Assembly: GCA_964640935.1 (NCBI GenBank)
Contig: CAZXIY010000035.1
Location: 1 to 12,588, forward strand
Direction of reading: 5' to 3'
Length of the DNA: 12,588 nt
Origin: CAZXIY01 sp964640935
GTDB taxonomy: Archaea > Thermoplasmatota > Thermoplasmata > Methanomassiliicoccales > Methanomethylophilaceae
Shown here: positions 6,158-12,212 of the stretch, piece by piece
Layout of the letters: each line of letters starts with the position of its first letter
Position numbering within the stretch: the stretch's first letter is position 1
Notes under the pieces: generated by a model
What the model was told of the DNA's origin: nothing
Databases searched by the model: none
What the model saw: only the letters and a program-made list of their open reading frames with translations
Program-made: the position numbers and the translations under genes

Positions 6158-8407
6158 TCATTCGGAGATCTTTTCGTACACATAGCTTACGCCCATCGAT
6201 ATATTGCCGCTGTCCAAGGTACTGGAGGACAGCATATGCATCTCGCCGTCGATGATGTATGCGGTCATTATCTCCCCGTCCTCGTCGGAGATCATGACGG
6301 TCCCGTTGAGATCCGGCAATATGCACCCATATATCTTGTACGAACTGTCCGAATCCGACATCGTTCCGACGAACGTATTCTTGTATTGGTCGGTGATGGT
6401 TATGGTCATCGGGTCATTCAGTACTACTCTGGCCCCGTTCTGCGTGATGGCATGGCATGGTCCGGACTTCCAGGTCGTACCTTTCAGCACGGGCGTCGCT
6501 TCGGGGGTCTCGGGCGTCGATCCGTCCTTCGTGTATATGCGTTCGCAGGCGGTCATCTTCAAAGCCGATTCGGAATCATCGGGATCCACGGAGGACAGGA
6601 ACAAGGTGCCTTCGTACATCGTGATGGTATAGCGAATGCCCGTGTCGTCAATGATCAGGCCTGCGATCTCGTCATTCGTGTTCATGTACAGCACGCCCTT
6701 CACATCCTTCTCGACAAGGACTTCGTTGACCTGCTGTTCCATCGTCCCGGTGAGGAAGTTGTTGTGGTATTCCAAGGTCATCTTCTTCCCGACCAGTTCC
6801 TTGACCTCTCCGTCGTAGACGAAGGAATATCCGTCCGGCGACGTCCAGTTCCCCGCAACCCCTCTGCCTTCCAGGATCTTCGATCCTCTGATGTTGTCGA
6901 GGGAATACACGCCCTGCCAGATATCGATCTTTCCGTCTGGATGCGTATACACCTCGACCGAGTCCAGGACGCGGTCGTTGCTCATAGTGCCGGTGAACGA
7001 GACGATCACGCCGTCAGCCATCCCGACCGAGAATGACATCGTGCCGGAGTAGTACGTTCCGGCCATCTGATATCCGCCGAATGTGCCGTGGAACAGATTG
7101 TTGTCGAACGACAGTATTTCCAATCCATAGAGGTGGCTCCTGTCCGCCCCGCCGTTGGTCTGAAGGACGAATGTGCCGTCGTCCAGCATACCGTAGTCCA
7201 TGAGGCTGTACCAATGTCCGATCGGGTTCTCGCATATCCCGGTGTCCTTGGTGAAGTAGCTGACGCATGCGATGTTGCCGTACGATTCCGAAAAGTCGAA
7301 TTCGCGCAGGCAGAGCGTATCGTCACTGATGCTTGCGAACGCGTATGTCATGGTATCGTAATCGAACATGATGTCGATGTTGGATCCGCAAACGGTTCCG
7401 GCGAAAGCATAGTCCGTCAGACCGTAGGTCGCCTTTCCGATGACATGCGGGCCGTACTGTTCTGTGAATGTTATGCTGTAATTCGTGTACCATCTCTCGA
7501 TATACGATGACGAGGTATCATTCGCCGGGGTAGCCTGGGAGGAGGTCTTCATATGCCATGTCTGTCCGGCGAGGTCCATAACATTCTCGTCCGCCGGCGT
7601 CCCGTCGCGGGTGTAGGATCTGTTCACCGACGATATGAGATCTTTCGTTTCGTCCGTCTCGCCTATCAGCGTTACACGCAGGAAGACGGATCTTCCGTCG
7701 GTGTAAACGATCCAATTGACGTCCTTTGCGGCCATGTAGCCGATCAGATATCCGTCCGTGCGGGAATCGGTGAACGCGCCGGCAATGTCGACGCTGACTA
7801 TCTCGGCCCCGACCTGCTGCTGCATCGTACCTATGAATGAATGGCCTTTCTGTTCGCTGACGATGAATTCGTTGCCGGACAGCTCGGAGACGCCGTTCTT
7901 CGTGACGCTCTCCGCATCGTACGACAGCCAGTTCCCGGAGATATCGGTGGACTTCCCCTGAGTCGGTTTGTCCTCTGGATCCATGGAGTAGATGCAATAG
8001 AACACCCTGACGGATCCGTCGGATCTGTCTGTCGTTGACGCATATATGCGTCCGTCGGACACCTTGCCTTCCAAGAATACTTTATGGTCGCCGTATACTC
8101 CGGCGAACATGATCTTCCCGTCGGTGTAGGCCCCGGACATGGCAACGCCGCAGTATACGCCGTTGAACACGCCGTCGCGGCATTCGTCCACCTGTATATC
8201 GTACTCGTACACGTTGTACGGTTCGTCGTCCGAACAGGCGTATACGCCGTCCCTGTAACCGCTGTAATAGACCTGGTGCCAATATCCGACGATGTCGGCC
8301 TCCTCGGTCTTGCTGTCATCTGTAAGATACGTCGCGTACGCGGCGACGGCCGCTACGCATAGGACAGCCACGATCGCAATTGCGATCAGCTTGGAATCCT
8401 TATTCAT
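6158..8407 (-). CDS. Membrane-anchored extracellular protein with six repeat domains in an ABCABC order
   Basis: This 749-residue protein has an N-terminal hydrophobic segment (about 7-28) after MNKDSK, acting as signal peptide or anchor. There is no lipobox: the Cys at 17 is preceded by Leu. The rest is rich in Tyr, Asp, Ser, Thr and Gly and is predicted to be beta-rich and outside the cell. Six units of about 105-125 residues each start with a G-x-W or G-x-x-W motif: 41 (GYW), 158 (GNW), 281 (GQTW), 397 (GHW), 519 (GNW) and 643 (GTTW). Most contain F-x-GT or a similar motif midway and end near Y-[ST]-x-D. Units 1-3 resemble units 4-6 in order. For example GTMQQQV (193-199) matches GTMEQQV (554-560), and SYTRDGTP matches IYTKDGST. 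The function is unknown; the G-x-W/F-x-GT pattern recalls lipocalin-like beta-barrels, but this is only a resemblance. It has its own leaderless promoter and a terminator. Confidence 0.93.
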   Translation of the reverse strand: MNKDSKLIAIAIVAVLCVAAVAAYATYLTDDSKTEEADIVGYWHQVYYSGYRDGVYACSDDEPYNVYEYDIQVDECRDGVFNGVYCGVAMSGAYTDGKIMFAGVYGDHKVFLEGKVSDGRIYASTTDRSDGSVRVFYCIYSMDPEDKPTQGKSTDISGNWLSYDAESVTKNGVSELSGNEFIVSEQKGHSFIGTMQQQVGAEIVSVDIAGAFTDSRTDGYLIGYMAAKDVNWIVYTDGRSVFLRVTLIGETDETKDLISSVNRSYTRDGTPADENVMDLAGQTWHMKTSSQATPANDTSSSYIERWYTNYSITFTEQYGPHVIGKATYGLTDYAFAGTVCGSNIDIMFDYDTMTYAFASISDDTLCLREFDFSESYGNIACVSYFTKDTGICENPIGHWYSLMDYGMLDDGTFVLQTNGGADRSHLYGLEILSFDNNLFHGTFGGYQMAGTYYSGTMSFSVGMADGVIVSFTGTMSNDRVLDSVEVYTHPDGKIDIWQGVYSLDNIRGSKILEGRGVAGNWTSPDGYSFVYDGEVKELVGKKMTLEYHNNFLTGTMEQQVNEVLVEKDVKGVLYMNTNDEIAGLIIDDTGIRYTITMYEGTLFLSSVDPDDSESALKMTACERIYTKDGSTPETPEATPVLKGTTWKSGPCHAITQNGARVVLNDPMTITITDQYKNTFVGTMSDSDSSYKIYGCILPDLNGTVMISDEDGEIMTAYIIDGEMHMLSSSTLDSGNISMGVSYVYEKISE

Positions 8408-8429
8408 GAGATTGTAATCGATTTACGGC

Positions 8430-8437
8430 ATTTAATC
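8430..8437 (-). promoter_or_regulatory. TATA box of the repeat-domain surface protein gene
   Basis: The minus strand reads GATTAAAT, centred about 26-27 nt before the ATG at 8407, so a leaderless transcript is expected. No Shine-Dalgarno sequence precedes the ATG. The box overlaps the stop codon (8438-8436) of the upstream gene on the same strand, so the two genes are packed closely but separately transcribed. Confidence 0.6.
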
Positions 8438-9353
8438 ACCGCTTATGGCGGTCCCCGTAGAACAGGAGTTTGTTCTTGGCCGGGATCGGCTTGAGACCGC
8501 CCTCCTGTATCGTATGCCCGGTCTCGCAGACCCACATGCTCTCCACGAACCCGTTGTCGGAAATCCTGTGGGCGATGAAGTGGTGGTTCATCTGTACGAT
8601 GAGCACGCAGCTCCAGTAAATCGAAGCAAGACCCAATGTTGCGACCGTTATGTACGAGAGCTTCCTGGGATCGAGTTCTGTCGTCGTTCCGGAGAATTCC
8701 GGGACATCCATGCCGATCCTCTTGCAGGCATCCGTCACAGCTCTGTGGAACGGTATGTACCTCTCTTCGTGTCCGTGCGGGAACGAGGTGGCCGAAGGGG
8801 TGATGATCAGCCCTATGGCGAGCATCTCGATCATCATGATGACGGTCACCTCGCCAAGATGCGTCTTCATCGGCACCACGAACAGGGATATGATCAGGAC
8901 CGCCGCGGGAATGAGCAGAAGGTATGCCGTTTTCTTCAGAGGCACGGTATGTTCTTCTCCGCGGATCTCCGAGTCCATACGTCTCAGATCGTCTATCGGC
9001 CCAAGATCCAATCCGCCTTCGGCGTATCTCACGGACAGATAGTCGATGATGTATCCCCTCATGGACGCCTCCCTCTTCGAATGGGATTCGTTCCTGAAGA
9101 GGATGAAGTAATAGATCACCATTGCGAGAAGGATCCCGATGAGAGCGAGAAGATAGACGGCCACGGACATGTGCCAGGGCAGTCCGTATTGGATATCGAT
9201 CTGCCTGATTATGATCATGTAGTATATCGCGAATACTAGATACGAGATCAGAGCGATGAGCAGAACGAGCGGATTGATTATGAAGTCCGACGTCTCCGAT
9301 CTGCAGGCGCAGCGTACTATCCTGTTGCCCGCCTCCTTGGACGCTTCGCTCAT
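8436..9353 (-). CDS. Uncharacterised integral membrane protein with two membrane-pair plus cytosolic-segment units
   Basis: I do not recognise the family. From ATG 9353 the protein has 305 residues with about five hydrophobic segments (26-48, 63-86, 142-161, 168-186, 233-254). Two of the membrane pairs are each followed by a polar stretch beginning with a His/Glu/Arg-rich motif (NESHSKREASMRGYIIDYL at 88-106; HGHEERYIPFHRAV at 193-206). This suggests an internal duplication with a further helix at the end. The tail (265-305) is polar and ends DRHKR. The open frame extends upstream to an ATG at 9434, but that start would overlap the divergent gene at 9412. A TATA box at 9376-9383 sits about 27 nt before 9353, so 9353 is chosen. 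It lies 28 bp upstream of the repeat-domain surface protein gene on the same strand, but function cannot be inferred from this alone. Confidence 0.85.
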   Translation of the reverse strand: MSEASKEAGNRIVRCACRSETSDFIINPLVLLIALISYLVFAIYYMIIIRQIDIQYGLPWHMSVAVYLLALIGILLAMVIYYFILFRNESHSKREASMRGYIIDYLSVRYAEGGLDLGPIDDLRRMDSEIRGEEHTVPLKKTAYLLLIPAAVLIISLFVVPMKTHLGEVTVIMMIEMLAIGLIITPSATSFPHGHEERYIPFHRAVTDACKRIGMDVPEFSGTTTELDPRKLSYITVATLGLASIYWSCVLIVQMNHHFIAHRISDNGFVESMWVCETGHTIQEGGLKPIPAKNKLLFYGDRHKR

Positions 9354-9375
9354 GCGACCGTATCCGAAGGAGAGG

Positions 9376-9383
9376 ATAAAGTA
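9376..9383. promoter_or_regulatory. Shared TATA-like element of two divergent membrane-protein genes
   Basis: ATAAAGTA (plus) reads TACTTTAT on the minus strand. It is centred 26-27 nt before the minus-strand ATG at 9353, and about 32 nt before the plus-strand ATG at 9412. It is the only good TATA candidate in the 58-bp region, so it probably drives the leftward gene and may drive both. Confidence 0.5.
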
Positions 9384-9411
9384 GTATTCACGCGATTTCG
9401 TACCGAGGAAG

Positions 9412-9927
9412 ATGTGGGACTCGTCCAAGTACACCGAATACGGGAAGAAGGTGCCGAAGTACCTGGCGCTGATAGGCCCGGTGGTGCTTTTATTCGCTGT
9501 GTACTACTTCATCCGCCTCTTCTATCAGTTCAGCAGAGCGTTCGATTATTTCAGTGCCTGGGACACTCTTCTCTGCCTGCTGTATATGCTCGTGCTGTTC
9601 GTCCTGTATCTGAACTTCCTTCTGACGGCATTCTGGCTGACATCCGGCAACAGACGGGCGTGGGCGAGGATGATGAGGATGACGATACTGTACCTCGTGA
9701 TACTCGTTCTGAGCGAAGCGGGTCTGAGATCCCTGAACGGGGATATCTTCAATATCGGTCCGATCTTAATGTTCGTCGTCCTCGTCAGCGCCATGGCCTT
9801 CATGATGACGAAGCCCGTGAGGGATTTCTATACGCCGACGTATGCATGCACGCTCCCGCTGAAGGATTGGATACCCTACATACTCTGGGTGGATCCGTTC
9901 CATTGCAACGCGATCGAGATGGAATGA
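9412..9927 (+). CDS. Uncharacterised four-helix membrane protein
   Basis: This 171-residue protein has four hydrophobic segments (about 16-38, 47-76, 86-104, 113-132). They are preceded by a short polar N-terminus (MWDSSKYTEYGKK) and followed by a roughly 40-residue C-terminal part containing PTYACTLPLKDWIPYILW and ending AIEME. Positive residues cluster at 79-89 (NRRAWARMMR), between helices 2 and 3, which suggests that this loop is cytosolic. I do not recognise the family. The start at 9412 is the first ATG downstream of the shared promoter; GAGG at 9405-9408 is too close (3 nt) to be a good ribosome binding site. The gene is divergent from the 305-residue membrane protein and followed after 43 bp by a zinc-ribbon gene with its own promoter. 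Confidence 0.8.
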   Translation: MWDSSKYTEYGKKVPKYLALIGPVVLLFAVYYFIRLFYQFSRAFDYFSAWDTLLCLLYMLVLFVLYLNFLLTAFWLTSGNRRAWARMMRMTILYLVILVLSEAGLRSLNGDIFNIGPILMFVVLVSAMAFMMTKPVRDFYTPTYACTLPLKDWIPYILWVDPFHCNAIEME

Positions 9928-9937
9928 CCGGCCGTAC

Positions 9938-9946
9938 AATTAATAT
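9938..9946 (+). promoter_or_regulatory. TATA box of the zinc-ribbon/TPR-like gene
   Basis: AATTAATAT is centred about 29 nt before the ATG at 9971. This predicts transcript start within a few bases of the start codon and favours 9971 over the in-frame ATG at 9980. Confidence 0.6.
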
Positions 9947-9970
9947 CGTTATCTCGGGATACGGTGGCGG

Positions 9971-11428
9971 ATGATCGAGATGCAGGACGATGCTCGGAAA
10001 GCGGGGTACACGTGCCCCAAATGCGGCGGACCGGCGGAACTATGCCCCGGATACGACACGCTGATCGCGTGCCCCAAATGCGGCGAGACAAGGATAATAA
10101 TGGATTTCCTGCCCAACGGCGACATACAGACGGTCACGGCCGACACAGGCGAGTACTACGAGCTGGAGATGAGCGTCAGAGATGCTCTGGCACATCTGGA
10201 TGAAGTCAAATCGTCGAAATACGACGATGAATATTCCAGGCAGAAGGACATCATAAAAGCACTCTCGGATCTGGCGGCCGCGTACAACGGCACCGGCCGC
10301 GAGGTCAAGGCCGAGAACATAGCGTCCGACGTTCTGGACATAATGTACGACCTCTCCAGAAAAGGCCACAAGAAGATGCGCGACAGATATCTCGATCAGA
10401 TAGCGGTCTGTTCCACATATGCGATAGCACGCGGGGATTTCGCGGCCGCGGCGGCGATCTACTCGAAAGGCCTGGACTATGTCGGAGATTCTAAGGACCT
10501 GCAGGCGGCATCGCTGAAGGTCAATTACAGTTTCCTGTGCACCATGAGGAAGGACTTCGTCAACGCGGAGAAGAGCCTTCTGGATGCCAAGGCGATCATC
10601 GAAGAATGCTATTCCGACGGGGATCACGGCAGCGATCCGTACCTTCTCGCCACCGTTTACGATTCTTTGAGGGTCATATCGGGAAAGAACAACAACACGG
10701 CAGAATCGAAAGAGTACCTTGAGAAGGCCGTCTCCGAAAGGAAGAGACTTCTGTCCGGAGATCAGATCACGGAGACGAGGCTGATCGAGCTCACCGATTC
10801 CATGGGATCTTTGGCGGAGGCGGAGGCCAGGGGCGGCGATCCCGCGAAAGCGGCATCCATGCTCGACGAAGCGATCGTCACGGTCAAAGAACCGTCCAAG
10901 GGCGGTCTGGCATATGCGTATGCGATCATGAACCGGGCCAAATATCAGCAGTCGTCCGGCAAGGGGCCCTCCAAGGAGCTGATGGACGACATGGACATAG
11001 CGATACCGATAATGGTGTCCGCGGAGACCAAGGATAAGCGTCTGAAAGAGAATCTGGCACAGGCATATATGTTCAGATCCATGGTGCGCGATCCCAACGA
11101 TTACGACGATCTTCTTTCGGATATCGAAGGGGCATACGTCCTTTTGCTGGATCTTGCCCGCGACAGCGATGCGAACGAGATGTTCTTCATGTCCGTCGCC
11201 CACTCGTATCTCGTGCTCCTGAACATGAAGCATCACGAGAAGGCCGAAAAGGTCCGCAACGAACTCCTCGAACTGGGGATATCCCAGAAGGAGCTGGACC
11301 GGGCGACGAGAGGCACGATCGGCAATGTAAGCACCAAACGCACGATGGTCAATGTAATGACATCCAACGAGTCCAAGCCCATGAGGGGAAGGAGACTCAA
11401 GAGACAGGTAAAACATAAGACGGAATGA
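9971..11428 (+). CDS. Zinc-ribbon protein with TPR-like helical repeats
   Basis: This 485-residue soluble protein begins with a zinc ribbon: CPKCGG with C15 and C18, and ACPKCGE with C34 and C37 (C25 lies between). Such ribbons usually bind zinc for structure or for protein or nucleic-acid contacts. Residues about 85-440 are almost entirely alpha-helical, with TPR-like pairs rich in Ala, Leu and Tyr. Examples are the stretches around 153-170 (ARGDFAAAAAIYSKGLDYVG), 191-212 (TMRKDFVNAEKSLLDAKAII) and 286-305 (ARGGDPAKAASMLDEAIVTV). The last 30 residues form a basic tail (PMRGRRLKRQVKHK near the end). There is no signal or membrane segment. A scaffold or adaptor role is plausible but inferred. 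The stop codon overlaps an ATG of the next frame (ATGA at 11425-11428), hinting at coupling with the following membrane-protein gene. Confidence 0.9.
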   Translation: MIEMQDDARKAGYTCPKCGGPAELCPGYDTLIACPKCGETRIIMDFLPNGDIQTVTADTGEYYELEMSVRDALAHLDEVKSSKYDDEYSRQKDIIKALSDLAAAYNGTGREVKAENIASDVLDIMYDLSRKGHKKMRDRYLDQIAVCSTYAIARGDFAAAAAIYSKGLDYVGDSKDLQAASLKVNYSFLCTMRKDFVNAEKSLLDAKAIIEECYSDGDHGSDPYLLATVYDSLRVISGKNNNTAESKEYLEKAVSERKRLLSGDQITETRLIELTDSMGSLAEAEARGGDPAKAASMLDEAIVTVKEPSKGGLAYAYAIMNRAKYQQSSGKGPSKELMDDMDIAIPIMVSAETKDKRLKENLAQAYMFRSMVRDPNDYDDLLSDIEGAYVLLLDLARDSDANEMFFMSVAHSYLVLLNMKHHEKAEKVRNELLELGISQKELDRATRGTIGNVSTKRTMVNVMTSNESKPMRGRRLKRQVKHKTE

Positions 11429-11447
11429 CCGCATCGCGAACAATCGA

Positions 11448-11456
11448 TTTTATAAT
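11448..11456 (+). promoter_or_regulatory. TATA box inside the upstream end of the six-helix membrane protein frame
   Basis: TTTTATAAT is centred 27 nt before an in-frame GTG at 11479. The match to the spacing of the other promoters in the window argues that the real start is the GTG and that the upstream in-frame ATGs (11425, 11461) are not normally used. Confidence 0.5.
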
Positions 11457-11478
11457 CAAGATGCGCGATTTTCCGCCC

Positions 11479-11997
11479 GTGACCAACGACAAGGACGTCC
11501 TATCGCCTACGGGATATGTGATTACGGGACTGCTGATGTTAGCGGTCGCGGGCCTCTGCCTTACGCCGGATTCGTTCAGCCTCCACAGCATGAACGCGTT
11601 CAGGCTGTACGGCGGCACAGTTCTCGTTGCGATAGGTCTTCTTATAGCCTATCTGTACGGCGGAAAGCTGTCCGCCGTCCTGATGATCGTGAACGGACTC
11701 ATGTTCGTCCTTGCTGCCGAAGTCAGCCTGACATCGACACAGGATTTTGCCATGATAATATTCGTCGCCGGCTACGTCATACTTGCGGCACTTTGTCTCT
11801 TGATGAATGACAGATCATACATCCTGGCTCTTGCCATGCTGTCCACCGGATTGAACGTCGTATGCAGATATCTCATGGGGGCCGCAAGCGACGGTACGGC
11901 GGTCGCGAGCGGTGTATTCTGTCTTATTGCGACGGTGCTCTTCCTGTATGTCGGGGTCGCGTCGCTGAGCGACAGGATGAAACTCCCAGTCATCTGA
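11479..11997 (+). CDS. Six-helix membrane protein resembling the YaaH/SatP (GPR1/FUN34) acetate-transporter family
   Basis: From GTG 11479 the protein has 172 residues and six hydrophobic segments (about 11-28, 40-59, 63-83, 89-108, 112-133, 140-162). Size, helix count and layout match the GPR1/FUN34/YaaH family of acetate/succinate transporters. So do local features: a Pro-x-Gly before helix 1 (SPTGYVITG), YGG at the start of helix 2 with GLL in it (RLYGGTVLVAIGLL), NGLMF in helix 3 and a terminal LPV. The canonical NPAPLGL motif is not conserved, so substrate is uncertain and this may be a divergent relative or another six-helix family. The frame is open from ATG 11425, overlapping the previous stop as ATGA and giving 190 residues; ATG 11461 is a third option. 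GTG is preferred because of the TATA box spacing and because no ribosome binding site precedes 11425. Confidence 0.8.
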   Translation: MTNDKDVLSPTGYVITGLLMLAVAGLCLTPDSFSLHSMNAFRLYGGTVLVAIGLLIAYLYGGKLSAVLMIVNGLMFVLAAEVSLTSTQDFAMIIFVAGYVILAALCLLMNDRSYILALAMLSTGLNVVCRYLMGAASDGTAVASGVFCLIATVLFLYVGVASLSDRMKLPVI

Positions 11998-12015
11998 CCT
12001 TTGTAGAAATTTCGC

Positions 12016-12120
12016 TTACGCGAAGAATGCCGACCATACGAGATAAGTGAGCGATATCGCCGCCAGCACGACGAGTACGGCCAGGACCTTTTTCTTCGTT
12101 CCTTCGTCGTTCAGATCCAT
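12016..12120 (-). CDS. 34-residue single-span membrane microprotein
   Basis: The minus strand encodes MDLNDEGTKKKVLAVLVVLA and continues through a hydrophobic stretch to WSAFFA and a TAA stop. A charged N-terminus with three Lys (9-11) precedes one membrane helix (about 12-34), so the N-terminus is probably cytosolic. It is supported by a TATA box (12142-12149) centred about 26 nt before the ATG, the same leaderless geometry as neighbouring genes. The amino-acid pattern also switches cleanly from charged to hydrophobic. A small hairpin (TTCGC 12011-12015, GCGAA 12020-12024) spans its stop codon and may mark the end of transcription where it converges on the six-helix protein, 18 bp away. The function is unknown; small single-span proteins often modulate larger membrane partners, and the divergent PAP2 phosphatase is the nearest candidate. 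Confidence 0.65.
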   Translation of the reverse strand: MDLNDEGTKKKVLAVLVVLAAISLTYLVWSAFFA

Positions 12121-12141
12121 GTCAGCGGATTGCGGGAACGG

Positions 12142-12149
12142 TATTAAAC
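12142..12149 (-). promoter_or_regulatory. TATA box of the 34-residue microprotein gene
   Basis: The minus strand reads GTTTAATA, centred about 26 nt before the ATG at 12120. It lies in the 92-bp region shared with the divergent PAP2 phosphatase gene, whose own TATA box is at 12181-12188. Confidence 0.6.
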
Positions 12150-12180
12150 GGTATTTCTCATCGGAACAGAAGGTTCGGAG

Positions 12181-12188
12181 AATATATC
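12181..12188 (+). promoter_or_regulatory. TATA box of the PAP2 phosphatase gene
   Basis: AATATATC is centred about 28 nt before the ATG at 12213, again a leaderless arrangement. There is no Shine-Dalgarno sequence at the usual distance (the bases before the ATG are AATCGTCGCAGC). Confidence 0.65.
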
Positions 12189-12212
12189 ACAGGGGACGCC
12201 AATCGTCGCAGC

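Noticed and set aside
8354..8362. Possible lipoprotein lipobox around Cys17 of the repeat-domain protein
   Set aside because: The residue before Cys is Leu, and the Cys lies in the middle of the hydrophobic segment rather than at its end.
8436..9434. 332-residue version of the membrane protein starting at 9434
   Set aside because: It overlaps the divergent gene starting at 9412. The TATA box places transcription at 9353, and the extra 27 residues would be encoded by the promoter region.
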